A stretch of 60,421 bases of DNA from an uncultured Oscillospiraceae bacterium (GCA_948616425.1 CAPGBJ010000016.1:1-60421), one strand, 5' to 3'. Counted from the stretch's first letter, positions 51,569 through 59,999 are shown. Notes: a model not told the origin generated them from the letters alone. Program-made: numbers and translations.

Positions 51569-52612
51569 ATGAAAAAGGCAATCTGGACTGCCGCTTTCTG
51601 GTGCGCCCTGTGTGGGGTGGCGCTGTGGCTACTTAACGCGCTGTTTATGCCCAAATACATGAGTGAAATTCCGGAGGGAGCTCTTATTGCGGAGTACTAC
51701 CAGGAGACAACAGACCACGATGTGGTCATGATTGGAGACTGTGAGGTCTATGAAAACTTCTCTCCGGACCTGCTGTGGCGGGAGTATGGCATTACCAGCT
51801 ATATTCGAGGCAGTGCCCAGCAGCTAGTTTGGCAGTCGTACTATTTGATGGAAGAGACGTTGAAGCATGAGACCCCGAAGGTGATGGTATTCAATGTTCT
51901 GTCCATGAAATATGGCGAACCTCAGAGCGAGGCCTACAACCGGCTGAACCTGGATGGAATGAGACTTTCTCCGCAGAAGCTGGCCGCCATTGAGGCATCT
52001 ATGACAGAGGAAGAGAGTTTCCTCTCCTACCTCTTCCCGCTGCTGCGCTACCACACCCGGTGGAGCGAATTAAAGGGGGAGGATCTGACGTATCTATTTC
52101 ATCGGGATATCCTGTCTGACAGCGGATACTTGATGAATGTTCAGGTCCGCCCAGCGGAGAATGTGCCGCCAGGCCGCCCCTTGGCCGATTACAGTTTTGC
52201 TCCGGTCTGCTGGGATTACCTGGATAAGATGGCTGATTTGTGCGACCGCCACGGCGTCCAGCTGGTGCTGATTAAGGCGCCCAGCCTGTATCCCTATTGG
52301 TATGACCAGTGGGAAGAACAGATAGAAGAGTACGCGGCCGAGCGCAATCTGCCCTACATAAATTTTCTGGAGTTGACTGAGGAGATAGGGATCGACTTTC
52401 AGACCGACACCTACGACAGCGGTTTGCACCTCAACCTCTACGGGGCGGAGAAGTTGTCTCGGTGGTTTGGGGCCTGGCTCACCGAGCGGTGTCCAGTGGA
52501 GGACCGCCGGGGACAGGAGCCCTATGAGAGCATCTGGAGTGAGAAAAGCTCCGCTTATGCCATCCGAAAGGAACGGCTTGAGGCGGAGTGGAGGGCGGAG
52601 AACACCGCCTGA
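51569..52612 (+). CDS. SGNH-type (DltD-like) protein with Cys in the nucleophile position
   Basis: The 347-residue protein has a membrane anchor (residues 4-26) and an outside SGNH-like domain. The first block reads VVMIGDCEVYENF with Cys58 where GDS or GSS is usual, and the last block DSGLHLNLYGAEKL supplies Asp (about 281) and His (about 284). DltD of the dlt system and AlgX-like proteins perform the last acyl transfer on the outer face with this fold. A Cys nucleophile would allow a thioester intermediate. Start chosen at 51569 behind AGGGGGCGGAG; an in-frame ATG at 51500 lies inside the MBOAT gene. Confidence 0.78.
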   Translation: MKKAIWTAAFWCALCGVALWLLNALFMPKYMSEIPEGALIAEYYQETTDHDVVMIGDCEVYENFSPDLLWREYGITSYIRGSAQQLVWQSYYLMEETLKHETPKVMVFNVLSMKYGEPQSEAYNRLNLDGMRLSPQKLAAIEASMTEEESFLSYLFPLLRYHTRWSELKGEDLTYLFHRDILSDSGYLMNVQVRPAENVPPGRPLADYSFAPVCWDYLDKMADLCDRHGVQLVLIKAPSLYPYWYDQWEEQIEEYAAERNLPYINFLELTEEIGIDFQTDTYDSGLHLNLYGAEKLSRWFGAWLTERCPVEDRRGQEPYESIWSEKSSAYAIRKERLEAEWRAENTA

Positions 52613-52629
52613 GAAAGGATGGAATTATC

Positions 52630-53196
52630 ATGAAACGAAGTCTATTTTATACTGTATTGGCCCTGGCTTTGGCGCTCTCCCTGACCGCCTGCGGCGACAA
52701 GAATAAGCAGGGGGGACAGGGCTCCGACAGCGGCAGCCAGTCCAATCCCCCCAGTCAGTCGGGTCAGCCCAGCCAGTCTGGCCAGCCCGGCGGCAGCGAA
52801 GTAGGGGAGTATGTCTTCCGAACCGGCGAGACCAATGTGTCCATCAACGACGATATGTCTGAGGTCCTCACCAGTCTGGGCGAGCCTCAGTCCTACTTTG
52901 AGGCGGAATCCTGTGCCTTTGAGGGGTTGGACAAGACGTATACCTACTCTGGCTTTGTAATTACCACTCGACCTGAAGGGGAGAAGGATTTTGTCAATTC
53001 CATTCTTCTTACAGACGACAGTGTGACTACCCCGGAGGGGATCTATATCGGCGCGACTAGCGACGATGTCACTGCGGCCTACGGCGACAGCACTGCTGGT
53101 TTTGACACACTTCTTACCTACACCAAGAATGGTACAACTTTAAACTTTGTCCTGAGTGAGGATAAGGTTATTTCGATCGAATATCTGGCCGAGTGA
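52630..53196 (+). CDS. Small lipoprotein of the envelope operon
   Basis: The 188-residue protein has a lipoprotein signal (LALALALSLTAC, lipid Cys near 21), a linker of Ser/Gln/Gly/Pro residues and a soluble beta-rich domain of about 130 residues (VSINDDMSEVLTSLGEPQSY, GIYIGATSDDVTAAYGD). The paired repeats resemble the helix-strand unit of BamE/PepSY-like small lipoproteins, but the match is weak and I do not assign a family. It lies 17 bases after the SGNH gene and ends the operon at a strong terminator. Confidence 0.72.
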   Translation: MKRSLFYTVLALALALSLTACGDKNKQGGQGSDSGSQSNPPSQSGQPSQSGQPGGSEVGEYVFRTGETNVSINDDMSEVLTSLGEPQSYFEAESCAFEGLDKTYTYSGFVITTRPEGEKDFVNSILLTDDSVTTPEGIYIGATSDDVTAAYGDSTAGFDTLLTYTKNGTTLNFVLSEDKVISIEYLAE

Positions 53197-53204
53197 ACTG
53201 ACAG

Positions 53205-53243
53205 AAAAACTGGCGCCCCGAAGCATTCGGGGCGCCAGTTTTT
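53205..53243. terminator. Bidirectional terminator between convergent operon and lexA
   Basis: An 18-base perfect stem (AAAAACTGGCGCCCCGAA) with a GCA loop carries an A-run on one side and a T-run on the other, so it serves both strands. Confidence 0.93.
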
Positions 53244-53256
53244 GCATTGTGAATCA

Positions 53257-53874
53257 TTAATATCGCCGCACTACGGCCACTACCTTACCAATGATTTCGG
53301 CGTAAGTACCGTCGATAGGTTCATATTCAGGGTTTTCCGGCATTAACCACACCTGGCCGTTTTTGTACTGATAGGTTTTTACCGTGGCCTCATCCTCAAA
53401 GAGTGCCACCACAATTTCTCCGTTTCGAACCCCCTGTTGGCGGTGGACCACTACCAGGTCGTCGGGTAAAATTCCGGCGCCCAGCATAGAATTGCCTCGA
53501 ACCCGCAGGGCAAAATGTTCACCGGATAGACCCTGTGTGTCGAAGGTGAGGTACTCTTCGATACATTCCTGAGCTAGAATGGGAGAGCCAGCAGCTACAT
53601 TACCTACTACAGGGACCTGATTGGCTTGGCTGTTTTCCTCCTCTGCCACCGGCTTGGGGGATGTGCGGGGCAGGGAGATGGCTCTGGTTTTGCCCTCGGC
53701 CTTGACGATAGCGCCGGCCTCTTCCAGGCCCTTCATGTGAAAGTGGACGGTGGAGGGGGACTTTAGCCCCATCGCTGCCCCAATCTCCCGCACAGAGGGG
53801 GGATAGCCATGTTCATTGGTAAAGAGGAGAATAAAGTCATAGATTTGCTGTTGTTTACGGGTCAAGCTGGCCAT
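53257..53874 (-). CDS. lexA: LexA repressor
   Basis: The 205-residue protein has an N-terminal winged helix (YPPSVREIGAAMGLKSPSTV) and a C-terminal self-cleaving domain. The cleavage site is Ala95-Gly96 in NVAAGSPI and the catalytic pair is Ser129 (GNSMLGAG) and Lys166 (TVKTY). It represses SOS genes until RecA filaments trigger cleavage. Its own promoter carries an SOS box, showing autoregulation. AAAGGAG lies 8 bases before the ATG. Confidence 0.97.
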   Translation of the reverse strand: MASLTRKQQQIYDFILLFTNEHGYPPSVREIGAAMGLKSPSTVHFHMKGLEEAGAIVKAEGKTRAISLPRTSPKPVAEEENSQANQVPVVGNVAAGSPILAQECIEEYLTFDTQGLSGEHFALRVRGNSMLGAGILPDDLVVVHRQQGVRNGEIVVALFEDEATVKTYQYKNGQVWLMPENPEYEPIDGTYAEIIGKVVAVVRRY

Positions 53875-53981
53875 AGGCGGCTCCTTTCAACAGTCGGGTG
53901 GTTGCCGTATTCCGCTGATATGACAGCTTTTTGGGATAACCTGAAGCCTTATTCCGACCGCTGTCCCTAATCTTTTGATAC

Positions 53982-54021
53982 ATTATAGCACAAAAGATAC
54001 TTCCTGTCAAACGAATGTTCC
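53982..54021 (-). promoter_or_regulatory. lexA promoter with overlapping SOS box
   Basis: On the reverse strand TTGACA (54005-54010) and TATAAT (53982-53987) match consensus with 17 bases between. GGAACATTCGTTT (54009-54021) is a Bacillus-type SOS operator (GAAC-N4-GTTY) overlapping the -35 box, so LexA would block RNA polymerase here. Confidence 0.9.
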
Positions 54022-54056
54022 ACCTATTATAGAATATCTTCAGATGCCCCGATCTG

Positions 54057-54677
54057 TCAGTCCACCCGTGTGACCCAGTGATCAGCATGATAGGCGTCGA
54101 AACACATTTGGATTTGTTCCTGCGTCGTTTTCTCTGTGGACAGTTCAGGCAATTGGTCTAGAGGGAAATAGCGGCTGTCCAGCGTCTCCAGATTGGGCTG
54201 AAAGGATCCGCCCAACACCGAGCACAAGACGAAAACCTTGCAGATACCATAGGCGGATATTGGCTGGTTGTGCCGGTTTCGATCCTGTAGGGCAATGACC
54301 AGATCAACAGTGACGTCTAGACCTGCCTCCTCCTTGACTTCCTTGATGGCGTTCTCTTTCACAGAGACATTCACATCGACCCAGCCGCCAGGCAGAGACC
54401 AGCGGCCGTCGTTTTCCTGAACCAGAAGAATTTTTTCTCCCTGAAAGATGGCGGCACGGGTATCCAGCTTGGGGGTTTGGTATCCGGACTCATTGCAGAA
54501 CAGATCCTTTACCTGCTCTAGTGGAAGACCGGCTTGTTGTGCCATCATCTGCGCGGCAATGTCTCGAATGCGCTCATACCGCTCAAGATCGTACTGGTCA
54601 TGGCCATAGAATAGCCCGGCCTGGGCCAGTGCTTGGAGCTCCACGGCCCAATCCAGCCACTGGTTTCTCTGCGTCAT
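54057..54677 (-). CDS. NUDIX hydrolase with N-terminal NUDIX_N_2 domain
   Basis: The 206-residue protein has an N-terminal helical domain (LDWAVELQALAQAGLFYGHD) followed by a NUDIX domain whose box runs GGWVDVNVSVKENAIKEVKE and EAGL. Members of this architecture often hydrolyse ADP-ribose or related nucleotide diphosphates, but the substrate is not defined here. It lies upstream of the lexA promoter and downstream of the DUF975 gene, with a gap of 17 bases to the latter. Confidence 0.88.
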   Translation of the reverse strand: MTQRNQWLDWAVELQALAQAGLFYGHDQYDLERYERIRDIAAQMMAQQAGLPLEQVKDLFCNESGYQTPKLDTRAAIFQGEKILLVQENDGRWSLPGGWVDVNVSVKENAIKEVKEEAGLDVTVDLVIALQDRNRHNQPISAYGICKVFVLCSVLGGSFQPNLETLDSRYFPLDQLPELSTEKTTQEQIQMCFDAYHADHWVTRVD

Positions 54678-54694
54678 AGGTGGAGTCTCCTTTC

Positions 54695-55600
54695 TTACAG
54701 CGGGGGCATCTGGGGGTTGTGTTCCTCCTGGGAGGCGGCCAGGATTCTGGCGTCATAGAACCCGGCTCGAGCCACCGCCCGGTAGGGCAGCAGCCACAGA
54801 GATACTGGCACAGTGACCAGCGTGCTGAGAATTACCACGGGTGTAGAGTAAATCACATCCAGACACTGGACGCGCCACTCCTCAGACAGGATGATCTCTG
54901 AACTCAAGAGGCCGGCCTGGTTGAGGAAAAAGAGTATGACTAACATGGAGAAGAGAAGGTTGGCGATCTCATAGCCGATATAGGAAAACTCCAGCTTGAA
55001 CAGCTGCATTTTCCACCCCCGCATGAGCAGAACACTGCGGTAGATAGGGGCGGAGGGGCCGTCGTCTGGGCGGTCGGCCATCAGGTAGGGGGCCAGAGCA
55101 TATCGCAGGGCGATGGAAATCAGGGAGAGGAAGAGAGCCGCGACAAACAGGTAAATGAAGATCATACCCACCACAGAATTGATCGGCGCCATCAGCAGGA
55201 TGAACATGGGGATAGACAGTCCCACGGCAATCAGAAAATACCAGCCCAGAATACGCAAGTAGATTCCTACTTCCATCAGCAGGACACGGCCAGCCACAGA
55301 AAAGCCCTGTATCAGAGAGTTGAGACCTGGGTCTAGCTGGCGATAGGTCCAAAGGGCCCACAGACACAGGCCGAAATTGACGACAGTCCGGTACAGTATC
55401 AGCAGCAGTTGGAAGAACAGGTGAAAGGTGTTGTTCTGGGGGACGGGGTCAGCCCCGCCAGGGACAGGGATTAGGCTGATGAGCCATGAGACCCCGATGG
55501 TCATGGCCAGATAGGTCAGGGCCACGACCCAGAATTTGGGGTCGGTGAGCGCCATGCGCTCTCGGGCCTGATGTTTGAGTTCTACGCGGTCGATTTCCAT
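54695..55600 (-). CDS. DUF975-type integral membrane protein
   Basis: The 301-residue protein begins VELKHQARERMALTDPKFWV, the usual DUF975 start, and has six membrane segments with an amphipathic C-terminal end. Function unknown; the family is common in Firmicutes. The start lies 25 bases after the stop of the metallo-hydrolase gene, suggesting co-transcription with it and with the NUDIX gene. Confidence 0.82.
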   Translation of the reverse strand: MEIDRVELKHQARERMALTDPKFWVVALTYLAMTIGVSWLISLIPVPGGADPVPQNNTFHLFFQLLLILYRTVVNFGLCLWALWTYRQLDPGLNSLIQGFSVAGRVLLMEVGIYLRILGWYFLIAVGLSIPMFILLMAPINSVVGMIFIYLFVAALFLSLISIALRYALAPYLMADRPDDGPSAPIYRSVLLMRGWKMQLFKLEFSYIGYEIANLLFSMLVILFFLNQAGLLSSEIILSEEWRVQCLDVIYSTPVVILSTLVTVPVSLWLLPYRAVARAGFYDARILAASQEEHNPQMPPL

Positions 55601-55624
55601 GAAACAGTCTCCGTTCTTGAAAGG

Positions 55625-57220
55625 TTATTGCCACTTCTCCATGACCTGTTTGAGTTGGTCGGCCAGTTTGGCCAAATCCTTGTTGGAGCGGCCTCGGCTG
55701 CGGTTGACCAGGTCGGCCAGCGATTTGGAGACGTCCTGTAGACGCAGATAGGCCGGGGAGGGGGCGCTGGCGCTGCCAGCAGTCTTTTTGACCTCCAGCG
55801 CCACACCTTTGGCCAACATACAGTTGGTCAACAGGTCGTAGACCTCCTCGTAGAGGGGGGCGTGGGCGGGGATTCCCCGCTGGTTCAGATCGTGCGCAAA
55901 CAACTCGGTGACCTCCGAATCCCCATGGACCACAAAGACCTGCTGGGGCCTGGGGGAGAAGTGCTCGACCCACGCTAAGAGGTGGTCTCGGTCAGCGTGA
56001 GAGGACAGCCCCTTGAAGTTGACTACCCGGGCGTTGACAGCGATCTCCTCTCCAAAGAGCTTCACTGATCTAGCGCCCTCCAGCAGGCGACGGCCCAGAG
56101 TTCCTGCCCCCTGATATCCCACGAAGACTACGGCACATTCAGGGCGCCACAGGTTGTGCTTCAGGTGGTGGCGGATGCGTCCGGCGTCACACATACCGGA
56201 CGCGGAGATAATCACTTTTGGCGTGCGGTCGTCGTTGAGCGCGCGGGATTCCTCGGTGGACTGGGTGAGGGTGAGTCCGGGGAAGGTAAACAGATTTTCG
56301 CCGCCCTGGATGATGGCGATGGCCTCCTCATCCAGGTAGCCCTTTAAATTGCCGGAGTAGATTTTGGTGGCCTCGGTGGCCAGAGGGGAATCTACTACCA
56401 CTTTAAAGCTGGGCAGAGATTTTACCAGGCCATCCCGTTTGATCTGTCGCAGGAAATAGAGCAGTTCCTGCGTTCGACCCACGGCAAAGGAGGGAATAAT
56501 CACATTGCCGCCTTGAGAAAATATGTCGTCGATCAGCTGTGCCAGAGCTCCGGTGTAGCTCTCCGGGGGCTCGTGGTTCCGGTCGCCGTAAGTGGACTCC
56601 ATCACCACATAGTCGGCGCTGTCTACCAGAGAGGGGTCCCGGATAATCGGTTGATCCTCATTGCCCAAATCTCCTGAGAAGACAATTTTCTTGGTAATAC
56701 CGTTCTCAGTGGCCCAGATTTCCAATACAGAGGAGCCCAGCAAGTGGCCTGCGTCGCTGAAACGGACCTTGACACCCTCACACAGATCGAAGAGCCAGCC
56801 ATACTCCACCGTCTCCAGCATGTGGATGGCCTCCTCTGCGTCCATCAGAGTGTACAGAGGTTCCACCGGGGGCAGACCGGCCCGTTTGCCCTTCTGGTTG
56901 TGCCACTGAGCGTCTCCCTCCTGAATGTGAGCGGAGTCCCGAAGCATAACGGACAGCAGCTGGGCGGTCAGGCCGGTGGTGAGAATGCGGCCGTTAAACC
57001 CCTCCTTTACCAGCAGAGGAATACGGCCGGAGTGGTCAATGTGGGCGTGGGTGACTAAAACATAGTCAATGTAGTTGGGGGAGAAGTCCAATGTGTTGTC
57101 GTCGTGTTCGTCTTTGCCCTGCTGCAAGCCGCAGTCAATGAGAATCTTCTTTCCATTGACTTCCAGGCAGTGGCAACTGCCAGTGACCGCGTGGGCGGCG
57201 CCGAAAAATGTCAGCTTCAT
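55625..57220 (-). CDS. Beta-CASP metallo-beta-lactamase fold hydrolase
   Basis: The 531-residue protein has the MBL motif THAHIDHSGRIPLL, DAGHLLGSS and FSGDLG for two zinc ions, then the beta-CASP insertion (IIPSFAVGRTQELLYFL) and the RMMBL end with GLSSHADRDHL and VFVVHGD. Proteins of this class act on RNA as endo- or exonucleases. The C-terminal 60 residues (LRLQDVSKSLADLVNRSRGR) are an extra helical extension. First gene of a group continuing into the DUF975 and NUDIX genes; the start codon is preceded by AAGGAGG. Confidence 0.93.
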   Translation of the reverse strand: MKLTFFGAAHAVTGSCHCLEVNGKKILIDCGLQQGKDEHDDNTLDFSPNYIDYVLVTHAHIDHSGRIPLLVKEGFNGRILTTGLTAQLLSVMLRDSAHIQEGDAQWHNQKGKRAGLPPVEPLYTLMDAEEAIHMLETVEYGWLFDLCEGVKVRFSDAGHLLGSSVLEIWATENGITKKIVFSGDLGNEDQPIIRDPSLVDSADYVVMESTYGDRNHEPPESYTGALAQLIDDIFSQGGNVIIPSFAVGRTQELLYFLRQIKRDGLVKSLPSFKVVVDSPLATEATKIYSGNLKGYLDEEAIAIIQGGENLFTFPGLTLTQSTEESRALNDDRTPKVIISASGMCDAGRIRHHLKHNLWRPECAVVFVGYQGAGTLGRRLLEGARSVKLFGEEIAVNARVVNFKGLSSHADRDHLLAWVEHFSPRPQQVFVVHGDSEVTELFAHDLNQRGIPAHAPLYEEVYDLLTNCMLAKGVALEVKKTAGSASAPSPAYLRLQDVSKSLADLVNRSRGRSNKDLAKLADQLKQVMEKWQ

Positions 57221-57377
57221 GGGGGGCCTCCTTTATGTGTGCAATATGAGTACTTGTCTCTATTGTACACCATTCCTGGGGAAAAAGCTATACCTATTTG
57301 TGAATAATGTGTAAAGCTGGAGGACTCAGCAGGGCAGGGGACCTGTGTGCCGCAGGGGATTTCGTTAGAAAAGGGCA

Positions 57378-58154
57378 TCACAACAGCCCGAAGTGCTCCA
57401 GAGCGGTGAGGATACCGTCCTCATCCACTGAGCCAGTGACATAGTCGGCCTGGCTTTTCACATATGTGTCAGCATTGCCCATGGCTACCCCAATTTGGGC
57501 GTGTCGGAGCATCGGAAGGTCATTTTCTCCATCTCCAAAGGCCATGGTGTCTTCCAGACTGATACCAAAGTGCGCCAGGATGGCGTCCATGCCGTGGTCC
57601 TTGCCGCCGCCAGGGGCGATGACATCTACAAAATCCGGGTGCCATCGCATGGCCTCTAAACCGGGGAAGAACCGGCTGCCGGCGGCCAATTCCTCCTCTT
57701 GACTGAAGAAAGCCACCGCCTGATAGATTTTCCGGCCCAGTGCCCTGCGAGGGGAGGCGACGGGGGGAAGCGGGATATTCAGCTGATTGGGGAAGAGCTC
57801 GGTCCGGGGGTCGGGGTTGACGGTATAGGTATCTGTTTCTTCCAATAGAACGCAGGGGGCTGCGGTATCCTCCAACAGGTCCACCAGCTGCGCGATTTGT
57901 GCTGGCGGGATGGGGTTGCTGCGCAGAACCTGGTCCCTGGTAAAGCAGTACTGCCCGTTGAGTGTGATGAAGCCGTCAAAGGGGAAGACGTCGGCAGCGG
58001 GGCCGATGGCGCTGCGGTGCCGTCCGGTGGCGATGAATAATTGAATCCCGTTGTCATGAAGGCGATGCAGTCCGTCCAATAGGCGGGGCGAGATGCGGTG
58101 GGTCTGAAAGCTGACCAGCGTCCCGTCGATATCAAAAAATATGGCTTTCGTCAT
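57378..58154 (-). CDS. Cof-type HAD-IIB phosphatase
   Basis: The 258-residue protein has HAD motifs FFDIDGTLVSF (Asp8 nucleophile), LFIATGRHR, and GDGENDLPML with the acidic metal site, with a C2-type cap between. Members dephosphorylate sugar phosphates or flavin/pyridoxal phosphates; the substrate is unknown. GGGAGG lies 7 bases before the ATG at 58154. It is divergent from yabP, separated by 142 bases in which no clear sporulation promoter was identified. Confidence 0.9.
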   Translation of the reverse strand: MTKAIFFDIDGTLVSFQTHRISPRLLDGLHRLHDNGIQLFIATGRHRSAIGPAADVFPFDGFITLNGQYCFTRDQVLRSNPIPPAQIAQLVDLLEDTAAPCVLLEETDTYTVNPDPRTELFPNQLNIPLPPVASPRRALGRKIYQAVAFFSQEEELAAGSRFFPGLEAMRWHPDFVDVIAPGGGKDHGMDAILAHFGISLEDTMAFGDGENDLPMLRHAQIGVAMGNADTYVKSQADYVTGSVDEDGILTALEHFGLL

Positions 58155-58296
58155 ATCTGGGCCTCCCAGTATTGTGATAGCTCTATTGTACTCCAAGTAT
58201 CTCGCCATTTCCATGTGCGAATTGGACGATTTTAATGGAAAGGTGGCATAGGGGCATGGCTGTCTCAATAGAATGGAGGGGAAAGGGGGAATCCAT

Positions 58297-58590
58297 ATGG
58301 CATTTGTGGACGACCGGGCTCGTCCGGAGATGAGGCACCACATTATCCTAGAGGAGCGGGAACAACTGGTAGTTTCTGGTGTGGAAGAGGTGGAGAGCTT
58401 TGACGAGAATACCATCCTGCTCACCACCGCTCAAGGAGGTCTGGAAATACAGGGAGAGGGGCTGCACATAGAGAAACTGTCTCTGGATGGAGGCGATCTG
58501 AAGGTAGAAGGCCGAGTCAATGCGCTGCTTTATGAGACGGACCACGCAGGCCGGAGTGGAGGGCTGCTCGCCCGGCTGCTGGGCGGATGA
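58297..58590 (+). CDS. yabP: Sporulation protein YabP
   Basis: The 97-residue protein begins MAFVDDRARPEMRHHIILEE and shows the YabP pattern (VVSGVEEVESFDENTILLTT, GLHIEKLSLDGGDLKVEGRV). YabP is needed for normal spore coat or cortex formation in Bacillus and is conserved across spore formers. AAAGGGGG lies before the ATG. The stop overlaps the yabQ start by 4 bases, as in the canonical yabP-yabQ-divIC-yabR order. Confidence 0.93.
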   Translation: MAFVDDRARPEMRHHIILEEREQLVVSGVEEVESFDENTILLTTAQGGLEIQGEGLHIEKLSLDGGDLKVEGRVNALLYETDHAGRSGGLLARLLGG

Positions 58591-59273
58591 CGGTAGATGT
58601 GGCCCAGCAGAGCCGGGCGCTGTGTCAGGCGGTGCTGCTGGGGGGAGGCATGGGGGTGGTTTACGACCTGTTCCGCATTTTGCGGGTACGGGTCAAGATT
58701 CCGCTGCTGTCGCCTCTGCTGGACCTGCTGTTCTGGCTGGGGGCCACTGCGGCCCTGTTCCTGTGGTCCCAGGATGCCTGGGGGGGACAGATCAGGGTGT
58801 ATGGGGCTGTCTTCTGTCTGGTGGGAGGAGCGGTCTATTTTTGGGCGGTCAGCCCGTGGCTGCTGAAGCTGGGATACCTGGGGGCGGACCTGGCGGCTGC
58901 ATTATTGGGCATTTTGACCTTTCCACTGGGGTTGGCGGAAGACTTTTTAAAAAAATTCAGAAAAATTATGAAAAACATCTTCCTTTCCGGGGCGAAATGG
59001 TATAGAATAAAGCAACTGACAGGGCAGCTTGACGAGGCGGCACGCCGTCGGGCCGCCCGGGAGCGAGGGGGGGATGGCCGTGGAATTCAAACGCGCCGGT
59101 TTTTTGACAAAAATCGTAGTGCTGGTGATGTTGATCTATATGGCCATCGCACTGCTGGATCTCCGGGGGAAAATTCAGGGCGTTCAGGCCGAACGGGACG
59201 AGTTGGCCCGTCAGGTGAGCGATCAGCGGCTGGAAAACCGAAAGCTGGCCGACGCTATCGCAAACAGCGATGA
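58587..59273 (+). CDS. yabQ: Sporulation protein YabQ, with unusual C-terminal read-through
   Basis: The protein has four membrane segments in its first 115 residues (LCQAVLLGGGMGVVYDLFRI, LLSPLLDLLFWLGATAALFL and two more), matching YabQ, which acts in the mother cell during cortex formation. The frame then runs on through a Gly/Arg-rich stretch to 59273, overlapping divIC by 200 bases. Residues after about 162 are simply the out-of-frame reading of divIC. A GAGGGGGGG run (59067-59073) at the crossover may hide a frameshift or sequencing error; the family is usually shorter. Confidence 0.82.
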   Translation: MTVDVAQQSRALCQAVLLGGGMGVVYDLFRILRVRVKIPLLSPLLDLLFWLGATAALFLWSQDAWGGQIRVYGAVFCLVGGAVYFWAVSPWLLKLGYLGADLAAALLGILTFPLGLAEDFLKKFRKIMKNIFLSGAKWYRIKQLTGQLDEAARRRAARERGGDGRGIQTRRFFDKNRSAGDVDLYGHRTAGSPGENSGRSGRTGRVGPSGERSAAGKPKAGRRYRKQR

Positions 59274-59355
59274 CCCTGAGATGTTGGAACAGGTGGCCCG
59301 AGACCGGGGCTATGTGGAACAGCACGAGGTCCTGTTTGTGGACATAGCCAATTAA
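59074..59355 (+). CDS. divIC: Septum formation initiator (DivIC/FtsB family)
   Basis: The 93-residue protein has a short cytoplasmic start, one membrane span (IVVLVMLIYMAIALLDL) and a coiled coil (KIQGVQAERDELARQVSDQR) with the conserved RDRGYVEQHEVLFVD end. It stabilises the FtsL/FtsQ division complex. The ATG sits right behind the G-run GAGGGGGGG at 59067, and the gene overlaps yabQ. Confidence 0.9.
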   Translation: MAVEFKRAGFLTKIVVLVMLIYMAIALLDLRGKIQGVQAERDELARQVSDQRLENRKLADAIANSDDPEMLEQVARDRGYVEQHEVLFVDIAN

Positions 59356-59448
59356 AAACCTGTAGACGCAATGTTTAAACGCTGTCCGGCCAAGCATATC
59401 CCCGCGTGTTGTGTGTTCTAAATTTACAAGGGAGGACAAATCGGTTCA

Positions 59449-59925
59449 ATGGAGTTAGGTGTAGGAGCCATCGTAGATGGCAAGGTGACGGGAATTACAA
59501 AGTTTGGGGCTTTTGTGGCCCTGCCAGAGGGGAAGTCTGGCCTGGTTCATATCTCAGAGATCGCCTATTCCTATGTGAATGAGGTGAGCGACCATCTGCA
59601 CGAGGGGCAGGAGGTCAAGGTAAAGATCATTGGAATTGACCAGGCCAAGCGGATCAACCTGTCCATTAAACAGGTGGAGCCCCCGCCCCAGCGCGCCCCC
59701 AGACAGGGGGGAGGTCCGCGCCAGGGGGGCGGAGGAGGGCGGCCGCCCCGTCAGGGCGGAAGTTCTCCGCGCCCTATGGGTTTTGTCCATCAGGCCCCCA
59801 AAGAGCCTACCGACTTCGAGGATCGGTTGAAGCAGTTTATGCAGTCCTCTGACAGTAAGCTGTCTGAGCTGCGGTACATTGAGAAGAAGGGCGGAAACCG
59901 CCGGGGCGGCGGAGGACGCCGGTAA
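59449..59925 (+). CDS. yabR: S1 RNA-binding domain protein (YabR/general stress 13 type)
   Basis: The 158-residue protein has one S1 domain at residues 1-76 (VDGKVTGITKFGAFVALPEG, GLVHISEIAYSYVNEVSDHL, RINLSIKQVEPP) and a low-complexity Gly/Arg/Pro-rich tail. S1 proteins of this kind associate with the ribosome or RNA. GGGAGG lies before the ATG. A hairpin terminator follows the stop by about 15 bases. Confidence 0.92.
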   Translation: MELGVGAIVDGKVTGITKFGAFVALPEGKSGLVHISEIAYSYVNEVSDHLHEGQEVKVKIIGIDQAKRINLSIKQVEPPPQRAPRQGGGPRQGGGGGRPPRQGGSSPRPMGFVHQAPKEPTDFEDRLKQFMQSSDSKLSELRYIEKKGGNRRGGGGRR

Positions 59926-59942
59926 ATCTGTGCAAAATTTAA

Positions 59943-59964
59943 GGGGTCGTCTGCGGACGGCCCC
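59943..59964 (+). terminator. Hairpin terminator after yabR
   Basis: GGGGTCGTC pairs with GACGGCCCC (one G-T pair) around TGCG, followed by a weak T stretch CTTATT. Confidence 0.6.
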
Positions 59965-59974
59965 CTTATTGATA

Positions 59975-59999
59975 TAAAAAAGACGCCCCGTTTGGGGCG
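59975..59999 (-). terminator. Terminator for the reverse-strand gene at 60218
   Basis: On the reverse strand CGCCCC pairs with GGGGCG around AAAC and is followed by TCTTTTTT. The 60000-60217 stretch between it and the gene holds no recognised feature. Confidence 0.6.

Noticed and set aside
59067..59073. G7 run before divIC as a phase-variation switch
   Set aside because: It is shorter than the hsdS run, lies in conserved sporulation and division genes where switching would be harmful, and a sequencing indel is as likely.
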